Positions 54,780-63,008 of a DNA stretch of 64,000 nucleotides are shown here, piece after piece (the first letter of the stretch is position 1; each line of letters starts with the position of its first letter). The DNA is taken from assembly GCF_000174775.1 (NCBI RefSeq), contig NZ_ACLR01000170.1, positions 1-64,000 on the forward strand, read 5' to 3'. Under the pieces are notes generated by a model. The model searched no databases. It was not told where the DNA came from and was given only the letters and a program-made list of their open reading frames with translations. The translations under genes were made by a program, and so were the position numbers. The DNA comes from Porphyromonas uenonis 60-3. Lineage in GTDB: Bacteria > Bacteroidota > Bacteroidia > Bacteroidales > Porphyromonadaceae.

Positions 54780-57700
54780 GTGAAGAACTGATTGATACGT
54801 TAATTATTGGGAGGGTAGAACCTTATATTTACGCTTTCTCGACGGAGAGTGTACCCAACTATCTCAAGGTTGGGGATACTTACCGACCAGTCTTACAACG
54901 GCTGGATGAGTGGAGACGCTACTTCCCCAATTTGCGTTCTCGCTATAGTGCCGTAGCTAAGGTCGATGAGGAGACCTACTTCCGAGACTTTGCGGTGCAT
55001 CGCTATCTAGAGCATCAGTTACAGCGTAGTCGGTTGCGTCCGAGCGACCTGTCTGAGGAACTTTACTACTCGCGGGAGTTCTTTCGAGAAGCTACGGAGG
55101 AAGACCTGCGCCAAGCGATGGCAGACATTGAGCAATCTTATGAGCGTGGAGAGGGTCGGTATGATTTCTTCAAGTTTGAGGAGAGTCGTATTCCTGTGAA
55201 ACACACCTATAAGCGTACAGAGAGCTTTGAACCACGACCAAACCAGCGGGAGACAATCGAGCGATTTAAGAAGGCCATATCACAAGGGCGTAGCAACCTG
55301 CTGATGTATGCGGTGATGCGCTTTGGTAAGAGCTTTACCTCGCTCTGCTGTGCGGTTGAGATGCAAGCGAAACTTGTCCTTGTGGTCTCTGCAAAGGCAG
55401 ATGTCCGCGAGGAGTGGAAATGCTCAGTCGAGAGCCACGTGAAGTTTGCCGAGTACAGCTTCCTAGACAAAGACAAGCTCATGGAGAGTGAGACAGTTCT
55501 AGAGGATACGTTAGCTACAGGGCGTGCCGTAGTCTTCTTGACGCTACAAGACTTGATGGGTAGTGAGATCAAGCAGCGTCATCATGCACTCTTCGACCGT
55601 GAGATAGATCTCCTACTCATTGATGAGACTCACTATGGAGCTAGAGCCGCAGAGTATGGTCGTGTTCTGAAGCTCAACAAGAGAGAGCTCAAACAGGAGA
55701 CTTACGAGCTGGACAGTGCTGAGCAGTACGATGATTGTACAGAGCTAAAGCAACTGCGTAGCCGTGTCCGTATTCACCTATCGGGGACTCCTTATCGCAT
55801 CTTGATGGGGAGTGAGTTTGAGGCGGAAGATATTATCGCCTTCTACCAGTTCTCAGACATTGTCGAGGAGCAGGCAGAGTGGGACCGTGAGCATATACTC
55901 TCGGATGAGGTGAAAGAGTGGGACAATCCCTACTACGGCTTCCCCCAGATGGTGCGCTTTGCCTTCCTACCTAATGAAAGCTCGCTACGTGTTATGGAGA
56001 CATTGCGGGCAGACGGCTATGAGATGGGTCTGTCAGAGCTCTTTCGTCCTCGCTCTATCTTGCGAGACAATAAGGAGGGACGGCACCGCCTATTCGTCCA
56101 CGAGGATGAGATCTTGGAGTTTTTACAGGCGATTGATGGCGTGCAGAAGGATGCGCATCTATTGCCTTTCCTTGATTTGGAGCAGATCAAGCGAGGGCAG
56201 ATGTGTAGGCATCTCGTTTTCGTCTTACCCTACAGAGCTTCGTGCGATGCCATGGAGCATCTATTGACGGAGTATAAAGAACTCTTCCGCAATCTATCTG
56301 ACTACACCATAGTCAATATAGCTGGTGTCGATGATCCCAAGCGATATTGTAGCACCGAAGATGTCAAAGCTCAGATAGCTGACTGCGAGAGAAAGGGCGA
56401 GAAGAGTATCACCCTAACGGTCAATCGTATGCTAACGGGTAGCACCATCCCTGAGTGGGATACGATGCTCTATCTCAAGGATTGTGCCTCGCCACAAGAG
56501 TACGACCAGGCTATCTTCCGACTTCAGAATCAGTACATACGGACGCTGACGACAGAGGATGGCTCGGAGCAGGTCAAGTACAATATGAAGCCTCAGACGC
56601 TTTTGGTAGACTTTGACCCGCAGCGGATGTTTCGCCTACAGGAGCAACGAGCGCAGATCTACAATGTCAATACGGATCAAGCTGGCAATAAGAAGCTTCA
56701 GGAGCGCATTGAGACGGAGCTACGCCACTCGCCGATAGCTACAATCGGAGCCGAAGGCTTACAGCGTGTAGAGGCTAGTGACATAATGGATTCCGTGCGC
56801 TCCTACAGTGCTGAGCGCAGTGTGATGGATGAGGCTACCGAGATACCGATAGACTATACGCTACTGGCTGACGAGCGGATGCGCTCTGTCATCTCGCAGC
56901 TGAATCCGATAGATGCCTCTAAGGGAATAGAGATACAGGCGGTCACGGGCGAGGAGAGCGAACTAGAGCTAGAGACACATGACACGCCTAAGGGAGGCGG
57001 TGCTACCTCTACGCAGGTAGCTCCCTCCGCAGAGACTGATGAAGGTCGCTTGCTGGGCAAGCAGTTGGCGACTTACTATGCGCAGATACTCTTTTACGCT
57101 TTTCTGACAGAGACTCCAGTCTCCTCGCTAGAGGATCTGATAGCTTCGATCAGTCAGGGTGCAGACAATAAGCGCATAGCACGCAATGTGGGGTTACAAG
57201 CCTCTATCCTACAGATCATACAGACCGTGAGCAATCCTTTTGTCTTGCGAGCTCTGGACTATAAGATTGCGAATATCAACACGCTGATGAGTGACACGTC
57301 GCTTATCCCGAGTGAGCGTGTAGCTGTGGCGATGAAGAAGTTCGGACGACTCTCCTCATCGGAGATAGTCACGCCACAGGCTGTCGCACTAGAGATGATC
57401 GATGCGCTAGACGAAGGTGTCATCACGTCAGAGACACGTATATTAGACATAGCGTCCAAGCAGGGCGAGTTTACCAGAGCTTTGGTCAGCAGGTTTGGCA
57501 TGGCAGTCGGACGCAATGTCTATGCTCTCCCCACCTCCACGGTGAGTTACGAGTTTACCCTCAAGGTCTATCGTCTCCTCGGATTAGACACCGACCATGT
57601 CATTTCAGACTTTACGACCTATGATATCCTTGATAAAGAAAAGAAAGACAGAATCATGCAGCAACTCATAGATATGAACTTCGAGATAGTAATTGGAAAT

Positions 57701-58705
57701 CCTCCATACCAAGAGTCAGATGGAGGAGCGGGAGCAAGCTCTAAACCAATTTATCAAGAGTTTGTGTATGCTTCCAATGAAGTCGCAAAGTCGCATTCAG
57801 TAATGATTATGCCCGCTCGTTGGTATACAGGAGGAAAAGGTCTAGACCAATTTCGAGAGGATATGCTTACAGATAAGCATATAAAACTCCTCTACGACTA
57901 TCAACGTCCTGACGAAGTCTTCCCAAACACAAACAATCGTGGTGGGGTTTGCTTTGTTGTTAGGGATCGTCGCTTCGATAACTCCAAGGGGCAAACGACA
58001 ATTGTATCTAATTATGGAGGAGGAAAAACGTCTATGCAGCATCGTAGCTTAAAAACGAAAGGGCTGAAGATTTTCATCCGCCATCAAGAGTCTATAACTA
58101 TTCTAACTAAGGTGACGAAGCATCCTGATTTTAGTTCTATAGCCAATTACATTTCATCTCGAAAGCCGTTTGGTATAGAAGGAAATGTTGTTGAGGATAA
58201 CAGCCTATTTAAGAGACAACGGACAAAGAGCAACCCTATTTTGTGCTATGGTCGTTCTTCAGCGAGAGGGTATGTGCCTTTGTCGTTGGTAAAGACTAAT
58301 GTAGATTGGATAGAAAGGTACAAAGTCTATATACCATATGCAAACAATATTGGCACTGAGCTTAGTGATGACAACTTGAATGCTTTTATAGGGGCACCAA
58401 ACACTGTTTGTTCAGAGACTTTCCTAGCGGTAGGCGTTGACTTAAACTTATTAGAAAAAGAGGCAACCAACATAGTCTTGTACCTTAAGACTAAGATGGT
58501 TCGATTTTTACATAGTTTGAGTAAGTCAAGCCAACATGGTACGAGTAAGACTTATCGGTTCGTGCCACTGCAAGACTTCACCGCAGATTCTGACATCGAC
58601 TGGAGTCAGTCGGTCACCGATATAGACCGTCAGCTCTACAAGAAGTATGCCCTCACCCCCGACGAAATAGCCTTCATCGAGGAGAAGGTTCGCCCTATGG
58701 TGTAA
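54776..58705 (+). CDS. Single-chain restriction-modification-like protein: GIY-YIG, SF2 helicase, N6-methyltransferase
   Basis: 1309 residues. 15-105: GIY-YIG/T5orf172-like nuclease (PYIYAFS, YLKVGDT, catalytic-Arg candidate in VLQRLDEW). About 160-640: SF2 helicase with Walker A-like MRFGKS (181-186), DETH box (283-286) and a motif VI-like YDQAIFRLQNQ (576-586). 660-850: linker/coupler. 860-1060: Eco57I-like methyltransferase, motif I DIASKQGEF (891-899, not the usual CGSG) and motif IV NPPY (975-978). 1060-1260: probable target-recognition domain. The order is that of type ISP enzymes, but with a different nuclease. Codons 949-1260 are A+T rich. Confidence 0.85.
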   Translation: MSEELIDTLIIGRVEPYIYAFSTESVPNYLKVGDTYRPVLQRLDEWRRYFPNLRSRYSAVAKVDEETYFRDFAVHRYLEHQLQRSRLRPSDLSEELYYSREFFREATEEDLRQAMADIEQSYERGEGRYDFFKFEESRIPVKHTYKRTESFEPRPNQRETIERFKKAISQGRSNLLMYAVMRFGKSFTSLCCAVEMQAKLVLVVSAKADVREEWKCSVESHVKFAEYSFLDKDKLMESETVLEDTLATGRAVVFLTLQDLMGSEIKQRHHALFDREIDLLLIDETHYGARAAEYGRVLKLNKRELKQETYELDSAEQYDDCTELKQLRSRVRIHLSGTPYRILMGSEFEAEDIIAFYQFSDIVEEQAEWDREHILSDEVKEWDNPYYGFPQMVRFAFLPNESSLRVMETLRADGYEMGLSELFRPRSILRDNKEGRHRLFVHEDEILEFLQAIDGVQKDAHLLPFLDLEQIKRGQMCRHLVFVLPYRASCDAMEHLLTEYKELFRNLSDYTIVNIAGVDDPKRYCSTEDVKAQIADCERKGEKSITLTVNRMLTGSTIPEWDTMLYLKDCASPQEYDQAIFRLQNQYIRTLTTEDGSEQVKYNMKPQTLLVDFDPQRMFRLQEQRAQIYNVNTDQAGNKKLQERIETELRHSPIATIGAEGLQRVEASDIMDSVRSYSAERSVMDEATEIPIDYTLLADERMRSVISQLNPIDASKGIEIQAVTGEESELELETHDTPKGGGATSTQVAPSAETDEGRLLGKQLATYYAQILFYAFLTETPVSSLEDLIASISQGADNKRIARNVGLQASILQIIQTVSNPFVLRALDYKIANINTLMSDTSLIPSERVAVAMKKFGRLSSSEIVTPQAVALEMIDALDEGVITSETRILDIASKQGEFTRALVSRFGMAVGRNVYALPTSTVSYEFTLKVYRLLGLDTDHVISDFTTYDILDKEKKDRIMQQLIDMNFEIVIGNPPYQESDGGAGASSKPIYQEFVYASNEVAKSHSVMIMPARWYTGGKGLDQFREDMLTDKHIKLLYDYQRPDEVFPNTNNRGGVCFVVRDRRFDNSKGQTTIVSNYGGGKTSMQHRSLKTKGLKIFIRHQESITILTKVTKHPDFSSIANYISSRKPFGIEGNVVEDNSLFKRQRTKSNPILCYGRSSARGYVPLSLVKTNVDWIERYKVYIPYANNIGTELSDDNLNAFIGAPNTVCSETFLAVGVDLNLLEKEATNIVLYLKTKMVRFLHSLSKSSQHGTSKTYRFVPLQDFTADSDIDWSQSVTDIDRQLYKKYALTPDEIAFIEEKVRPMV

Positions 58706-58729
58706 TATGAACTATAAAAACTAGGTAAT

Positions 58730-60139
58730 ATGTACCAAATCCGAACAACAGATATAGAAATCCCAGTTGGAGACCCTTTCCGTAACTGTAAACTGGGACG
58801 TCAACAATATGCAGAGGTCTTGAAGACTTTGACGATAGGGAACAATAACGGTTGCGTGATCTCTCTAAATGGAGCTTGGGGAACAGGTAAGACTACTTTC
58901 ATCCAGATGTTTAAGCAAATGATGAACAATGAAGGGTATCCTACGCTCTACTTCAATGCTTGGGAAACTGATTATATTTCAGACCCAATCATTGGACTAA
59001 TAGGAGAACTGAAAAAGCTGGAAGGGAAAGGAACTAAATCTAGAGTTAAAGATATGGCTCAGAAAATAGGCCCTATTCTTGTCAAGAGAGCAATCCCCGA
59101 GTTTCTCAAACACGTTCTAAAAAAACATGCTGGAGAAGAATGTGCAGACATTCTTAAGGAAGTAGCAAAAGGAGGTGCAGAACTATTTGAAGCGGAGATC
59201 GAGAACTACGAAAACCAAAAGAAAAGCATTGAGGGGTTCAAAAAGGTATTAGGAGAGTACGTATCTACATTAGGTGAAAAGGCACCTCTCATCTTTATTG
59301 TAGATGAACTAGATCGATGTAATCCTCACTATGCTGTAATGGTCTTGGAGCGAATCAAGCACCTGTTCTCCATTCCTCAGATAGTATTTGTGCTAGCGAT
59401 AGACAAGGAGCAACTTTGTAACTCTATCAAGGGGTATTATGGAAGTGATAGAATTGATGCGGCGGAGTATCTACGTCGATTTATAGATATAGAGTACACC
59501 TTGCCCAGTCCTGACTATAGAAGCTTTATCAAAGTGGAATTAGAAAGATTGGATTTCCAAGCTCTCTTCAAAGGAAGTCAGAAGATGAATACCTGGGAAG
59601 AGACTATTACTAGCATACTAGTATCCTTCGCGGAGAAGTCACATTTAAGTTTACGTCAGGTACAGAAAATGATGAACCAGGTTAGGTTAACATATTCTAC
59701 GATAGATGTAAACAACGAGAACTATACCAATCGTGTTATCGCTCTTTTTCTACTAGTGTACATTAGATCTTTTCATAGTGAGGTATATGACCTAATTACG
59801 AAGAAAGAGGCTACGTTGCAAGAGGTTGCTAGTCAAATCGAAAGATGCTTGCCGTTGTCGCTATTCAATAAAGAAGCAGAGAGTAATCGTGCTCCAAAAT
59901 CTTTGGCGCATGCTTTTACAGTTATCCTGCTCATGTACTCAAACGATGAAAATGGATACCCCAAATATTCATTGTTTGAAAAGAACGAAGAGGGCTTAAA
60001 GATCAAGTTCTCCGTTGAAAGATTTCATGAAGACGATATAGTCGAGGCTTTGAAGGTTTACGCTGGCATGCCAATTTATATAACCCTAGATTCTTTGATA
60101 AGTAAGGTAGAGCTGTACGACAATGTTCGAGTGAATTAA
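58730..60139 (+). CDS. KAP-family P-loop ATPase
   Basis: 469 residues. Walker A GAWGTGKTT at 48-56, the KAP-typical FNAWETDY at 75-82, and an extended Walker B LIFIVDELDRCNP at 187-199, followed by LERIKHLFSIPQIVFVLAIDKEQL. There is no clear transmembrane pair, unlike many KAP proteins, so it looks soluble. KAP ATPases occur in phage-exclusion and other defence loci. It follows the large enzyme by 24 bases and is lower in G+C (25 of 60 in the line at 59041). Confidence 0.85.
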   Translation: MYQIRTTDIEIPVGDPFRNCKLGRQQYAEVLKTLTIGNNNGCVISLNGAWGTGKTTFIQMFKQMMNNEGYPTLYFNAWETDYISDPIIGLIGELKKLEGKGTKSRVKDMAQKIGPILVKRAIPEFLKHVLKKHAGEECADILKEVAKGGAELFEAEIENYENQKKSIEGFKKVLGEYVSTLGEKAPLIFIVDELDRCNPHYAVMVLERIKHLFSIPQIVFVLAIDKEQLCNSIKGYYGSDRIDAAEYLRRFIDIEYTLPSPDYRSFIKVELERLDFQALFKGSQKMNTWEETITSILVSFAEKSHLSLRQVQKMMNQVRLTYSTIDVNNENYTNRVIALFLLVYIRSFHSEVYDLITKKEATLQEVASQIERCLPLSLFNKEAESNRAPKSLAHAFTVILLMYSNDENGYPKYSLFEKNEEGLKIKFSVERFHEDDIVEALKVYAGMPIYITLDSLISKVELYDNVRVN

Positions 60140-60360
60140 TTCCACCTTTAGCCCACTAGAGTTTTCGTCTTGAAGATGACTCGCTTTAACCTATTCAACT
60201 TTCCCTTATGAAAGAACTTTGTGGAAGTTGTTAGTCCTGGTCGATACATTACAAAAATGCAAAGGATAGCTGGAAGTCACTCAGAGCAGTGAGATGCATA
60301 ATTACTATTAGCTATGATGTACCTTTGTGGCTGGTAAATAATAGCTGGTGGTGGGTCGTG

Positions 60361-61104
60361 TCAGGCGAGGTCGAAGGTGTGCCACGAGCCGTGCCACAGG
60401 TCGACGGTGAGGAGTTTGCCGAGGAGGGCGGGCGTCTGCCCTAAGGCTAGCTGGAGCGTTTGGCTCGCTTGGATGCTGCCGATGACGCCAGCGGTGGCGC
60501 CGATGACGCCGGGCGGTACGGTCTTCTCTGCGCTGTGCGGCTCGCTGTACAGGTCGCGGTAACGCAGACTACTAGAGGGTGCAAAGATGGTGCATTGTCC
60601 CCTCCATCCTTCGATGGCTCCATGCACAAGTGGCTTGGCGGTGCTGCGGGTGTAGTCGTCTAGGAGGTAGCGTGTGGGGTAGTTGTCCGTAGCATCAACG
60701 ATGATTTGGTAGTCGGCTAGTAAGGTCGCTACATTGGTCTCATTGAGTCGCTCGGTGATGGCCTCGATATGGAGGGTACTATTGAGCGCGATGAGACGCT
60801 TTTGCGCTTGGATAGCTTTGGGGTGTGCGAGGTCGGACTCACAGTAGAGGATCTGACGCTGGAGGTTGGACGGGGAGACGACATCGCAGTCGATGATGGC
60901 GATGCGCCCGATGCCTGCAGCTGTGAGGTAATAAAGTATAGGAGCCCCCAAGCCCCCAGCGCCAACGACCGCCACGCTCGTCTGAGCGAGGAGTCGCTGA
61001 CCCTCGGGACCTATCTCGGGGAGCTGTAGCTGACGCTCGTATCGTGCGCTGTCAGCGATGCCCTTGTTGCCCGTATTGTTTTGGGGCGTGCGGGTTACAT
61101 CCAC
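60361..61104 (-). CDS. thiF: ThiF/MoeB/HesA-family adenylyltransferase
   Basis: 247 residues. Opening RYERQLQLPEIGPEGQ, nucleotide site VAVVGAGGLGAP, and IVDATDNYPTRYLLDD match E1-like enzymes that adenylate the C-terminus of ThiS for sulfur transfer. The four zinc cysteines usual in MoeB/ThiF are absent (SSSLRYRDLYSEPHS in place of CYRC...C), as in other Bacteroidetes members. Overlaps thiH by 10 bases; last gene of the thi run and convergent with the KAP gene. Confidence 0.88.
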   Translation of the reverse strand: MDVTRTPQNNTGNKGIADSARYERQLQLPEIGPEGQRLLAQTSVAVVGAGGLGAPILYYLTAAGIGRIAIIDCDVVSPSNLQRQILYCESDLAHPKAIQAQKRLIALNSTLHIEAITERLNETNVATLLADYQIIVDATDNYPTRYLLDDYTRSTAKPLVHGAIEGWRGQCTIFAPSSSLRYRDLYSEPHSAEKTVPPGVIGATAGVIGSIQASQTLQLALGQTPALLGKLLTVDLWHGSWHTFDLA

Positions 61105-62201
61105 TGGTCCCAGTCTTTCCAGATGACTTCGTATCCCTGTGCTTTGATAGCAGCGATCATCTCTTCGGGAGAGCGTGAGTCGTTGATAGAGAATTGCTCG
61201 AGCTCAGGATTAGGATCGACATAACCGCCAGGCTGTGTGCTACTGCCGGCACTCATAGAGTTGGCGCCGATGCGTACCGCCATATCTCTGAAGGCACTGC
61301 TCTCGCGTGTGGATAGCGAGATCTCGACCTCGGGGTCAAAGATGCGGTAAGCACAGATGAGCTGTACCATCTGACGGTCGTTGATCGGGTCTGCGGGCAT
61401 GTAGGAGCCTACGTGTGGACGCAGACGGGGTAGCGAGATAGAGTACTTGGTCTGCCAGTGGTGGCTCTCTAGATAGTCTAGGTGTAGCGCGGTGAAGAAA
61501 GCGTCCGTGCGCCAGTTGTCTAGTCCTAGGAGAGCACCGATACCGACCTTGCGAAAGCCTGCCTCAGCGGCTCTGTCGGGCGTCTCTAAGCGGAAACGGT
61601 AGTTAGCCTTGAGCCCCTTGGGGTGAAAGCGTGGGTAGCTCTCCTCGTTGTAGGTCTCCTGGTAGACGCAGACGTAGTGAGCGCCCGCCTCGACGAGAAC
61701 TTTGTAATCCTCGACAGACATAGGCTGTACCTCGATCGATATTTGCGCAAACATGGGGCGGATGAGCTCGATGACCTGACGGTAGTAGTCGACGCCAGCA
61801 TGCTTGGGCGACTCGCCAGCCACGAGAAGGATATGGGTGAAGCCCATGTCGGCAATAGCTTTTGCCTCAGCCTGCACCTCCTCCATGGTGAGTACCTTGC
61901 GGACGATCTTGTTCTCCTGATTGAACCCACAGTAGACGCAGTGGTTGTGGCAATAGTTAGAGAGGTAGAGAGGCTCGTACATGCGTATGGTTTTGCCAAA
62001 ACGCTCGATGCTGAGCTGCTGTGCTTTGGTCGCCATAGCGTCTAGGTAAGCATCTCCTGCGGGGGAGATGAGCGCCTTGAAGTCGCGTAGAGTAGGCGTA
62101 GCTGTGGCGATGGCGTGCTCTACATCTTGAGCAGTAAAGGTGTCAAACTCAGCACACTCCTGCTCCCAATTGTACTGCTGCTTATAATCGTAGAATGTCA
62201 T
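61095..62201 (-). CDS. thiH: 2-iminoacetate synthase (radical SAM)
   Basis: 368 residues. The radical-SAM cluster motif CHNHCVYC lies in LSNYCHNHCVYCGFNQ. The enzyme cleaves tyrosine to dehydroglycine for the thiazole ring in anaerobes. Other family marks are RMYEPLYLSNYC and MSAGSSTQPGGY. Shares a TAATG overlap with thiG and overlaps thiF by 10 bases. Confidence 0.95.
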   Translation of the reverse strand: MTFYDYKQQYNWEQECAEFDTFTAQDVEHAIATATPTLRDFKALISPAGDAYLDAMATKAQQLSIERFGKTIRMYEPLYLSNYCHNHCVYCGFNQENKIVRKVLTMEEVQAEAKAIADMGFTHILLVAGESPKHAGVDYYRQVIELIRPMFAQISIEVQPMSVEDYKVLVEAGAHYVCVYQETYNEESYPRFHPKGLKANYRFRLETPDRAAEAGFRKVGIGALLGLDNWRTDAFFTALHLDYLESHHWQTKYSISLPRLRPHVGSYMPADPINDRQMVQLICAYRIFDPEVEISLSTRESSAFRDMAVRIGANSMSAGSSTQPGGYVDPNPELEQFSINDSRSPEEMIAAIKAQGYEVIWKDWDQWM

Positions 62202-62983
62202 TAGTCAAAGAATCCTTGGAGTGGTGAAGTGGCGGTGGCAGTCATATCGGTAGCGGGCTGGTGCAGTCCCATCTCGTAAGCTGAGCGACCAGCCTCGACA
62301 GCTTTTCTAAAGGCGATGGCCATAGCTACTGGGTCGGCAGCGGTGGAGATGGCGGTATTGACGAGTACCGCATCGGCTCCTAGCTCCATAGCCTCGGCAG
62401 CGTGCGAGGGACGACCGATACCAGCGTCTACAACTACGGGAACGGTGCTCTCAGCGATGATGATGCGTAGCATGTCTCTCGTGGTGAGTCCCATATTGCT
62501 GCCGATCGGAGCGCCAAGGGGCATGACGCAAGGTGCACCGACCTCCTCGAGTCGCTTACAGAGTACGGGGTCTGCCTGTATGTATGGCATGACGATGAAG
62601 CCCTCCTTGACGAGTTGCTCGGTGGCGCGGAGCGTCTCCATAGCATCGGGGAGAAGGTACTTGGGATCGGGGTGTACCTCTAGTTTGATCCAGTTGGTCT
62701 GTAACGCCTCACGGGCTAACTGTGCTGCGTAGACCGCTTCGTCGGCAGTGCGTGCGCCAGAGGTGTTGGGTAGGATGATGACATTGGGGCGTGTGATGCT
62801 CTCAATGAGTGTGTCGTGGAGGCCTGCAGAGGTCTCTACTCGGCGAAGCGCGACAGTGATAAGCTCGCTGCCAGAAGCGTCGAGTGCGTCTGACATTAGT
62901 TGATTGTTGGCAAATTTGCCAGTTCCGATGAAGAGGCGCGAGGTGAAGTCGTGGTCTCCGATTTTCAATGACTTAGTCTGCAT
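62201..62983 (-). CDS. thiG: Thiazole synthase
   Basis: 260 residues, TIM barrel. [35 protein letters not shown], and [13 protein letters not shown] match ThiG; the Schiff-base lysine is in WIKLEV. It builds the thiazole moiety with ThiS-thiocarboxylate and the ThiH product. 25 bases after the thiDE fusion. Confidence 0.95.
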   Translation of the reverse strand: MQTKSLKIGDHDFTSRLFIGTGKFANNQLMSDALDASGSELITVALRRVETSAGLHDTLIESITRPNVIILPNTSGARTADEAVYAAQLAREALQTNWIKLEVHPDPKYLLPDAMETLRATEQLVKEGFIVMPYIQADPVLCKRLEEVGAPCVMPLGAPIGSNMGLTTRDMLRIIIAESTVPVVVDAGIGRPSHAAEAMELGADAVLVNTAISTAADPVAMAIAFRKAVEAGRSAYEMGLHQPATDMTATATSPLQGFFD

Positions 62984-63008
62984 GTGTATAGTAGATTAGA
63001 ATGTATGT

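Noticed and set aside
60320-60327. TACCTTTG box on the plus strand after the KAP gene
   Set aside because: It points into the 3' end of thiF with no gene to drive; such an 8-mer with two free positions is expected by chance about every 4 kb per strand.
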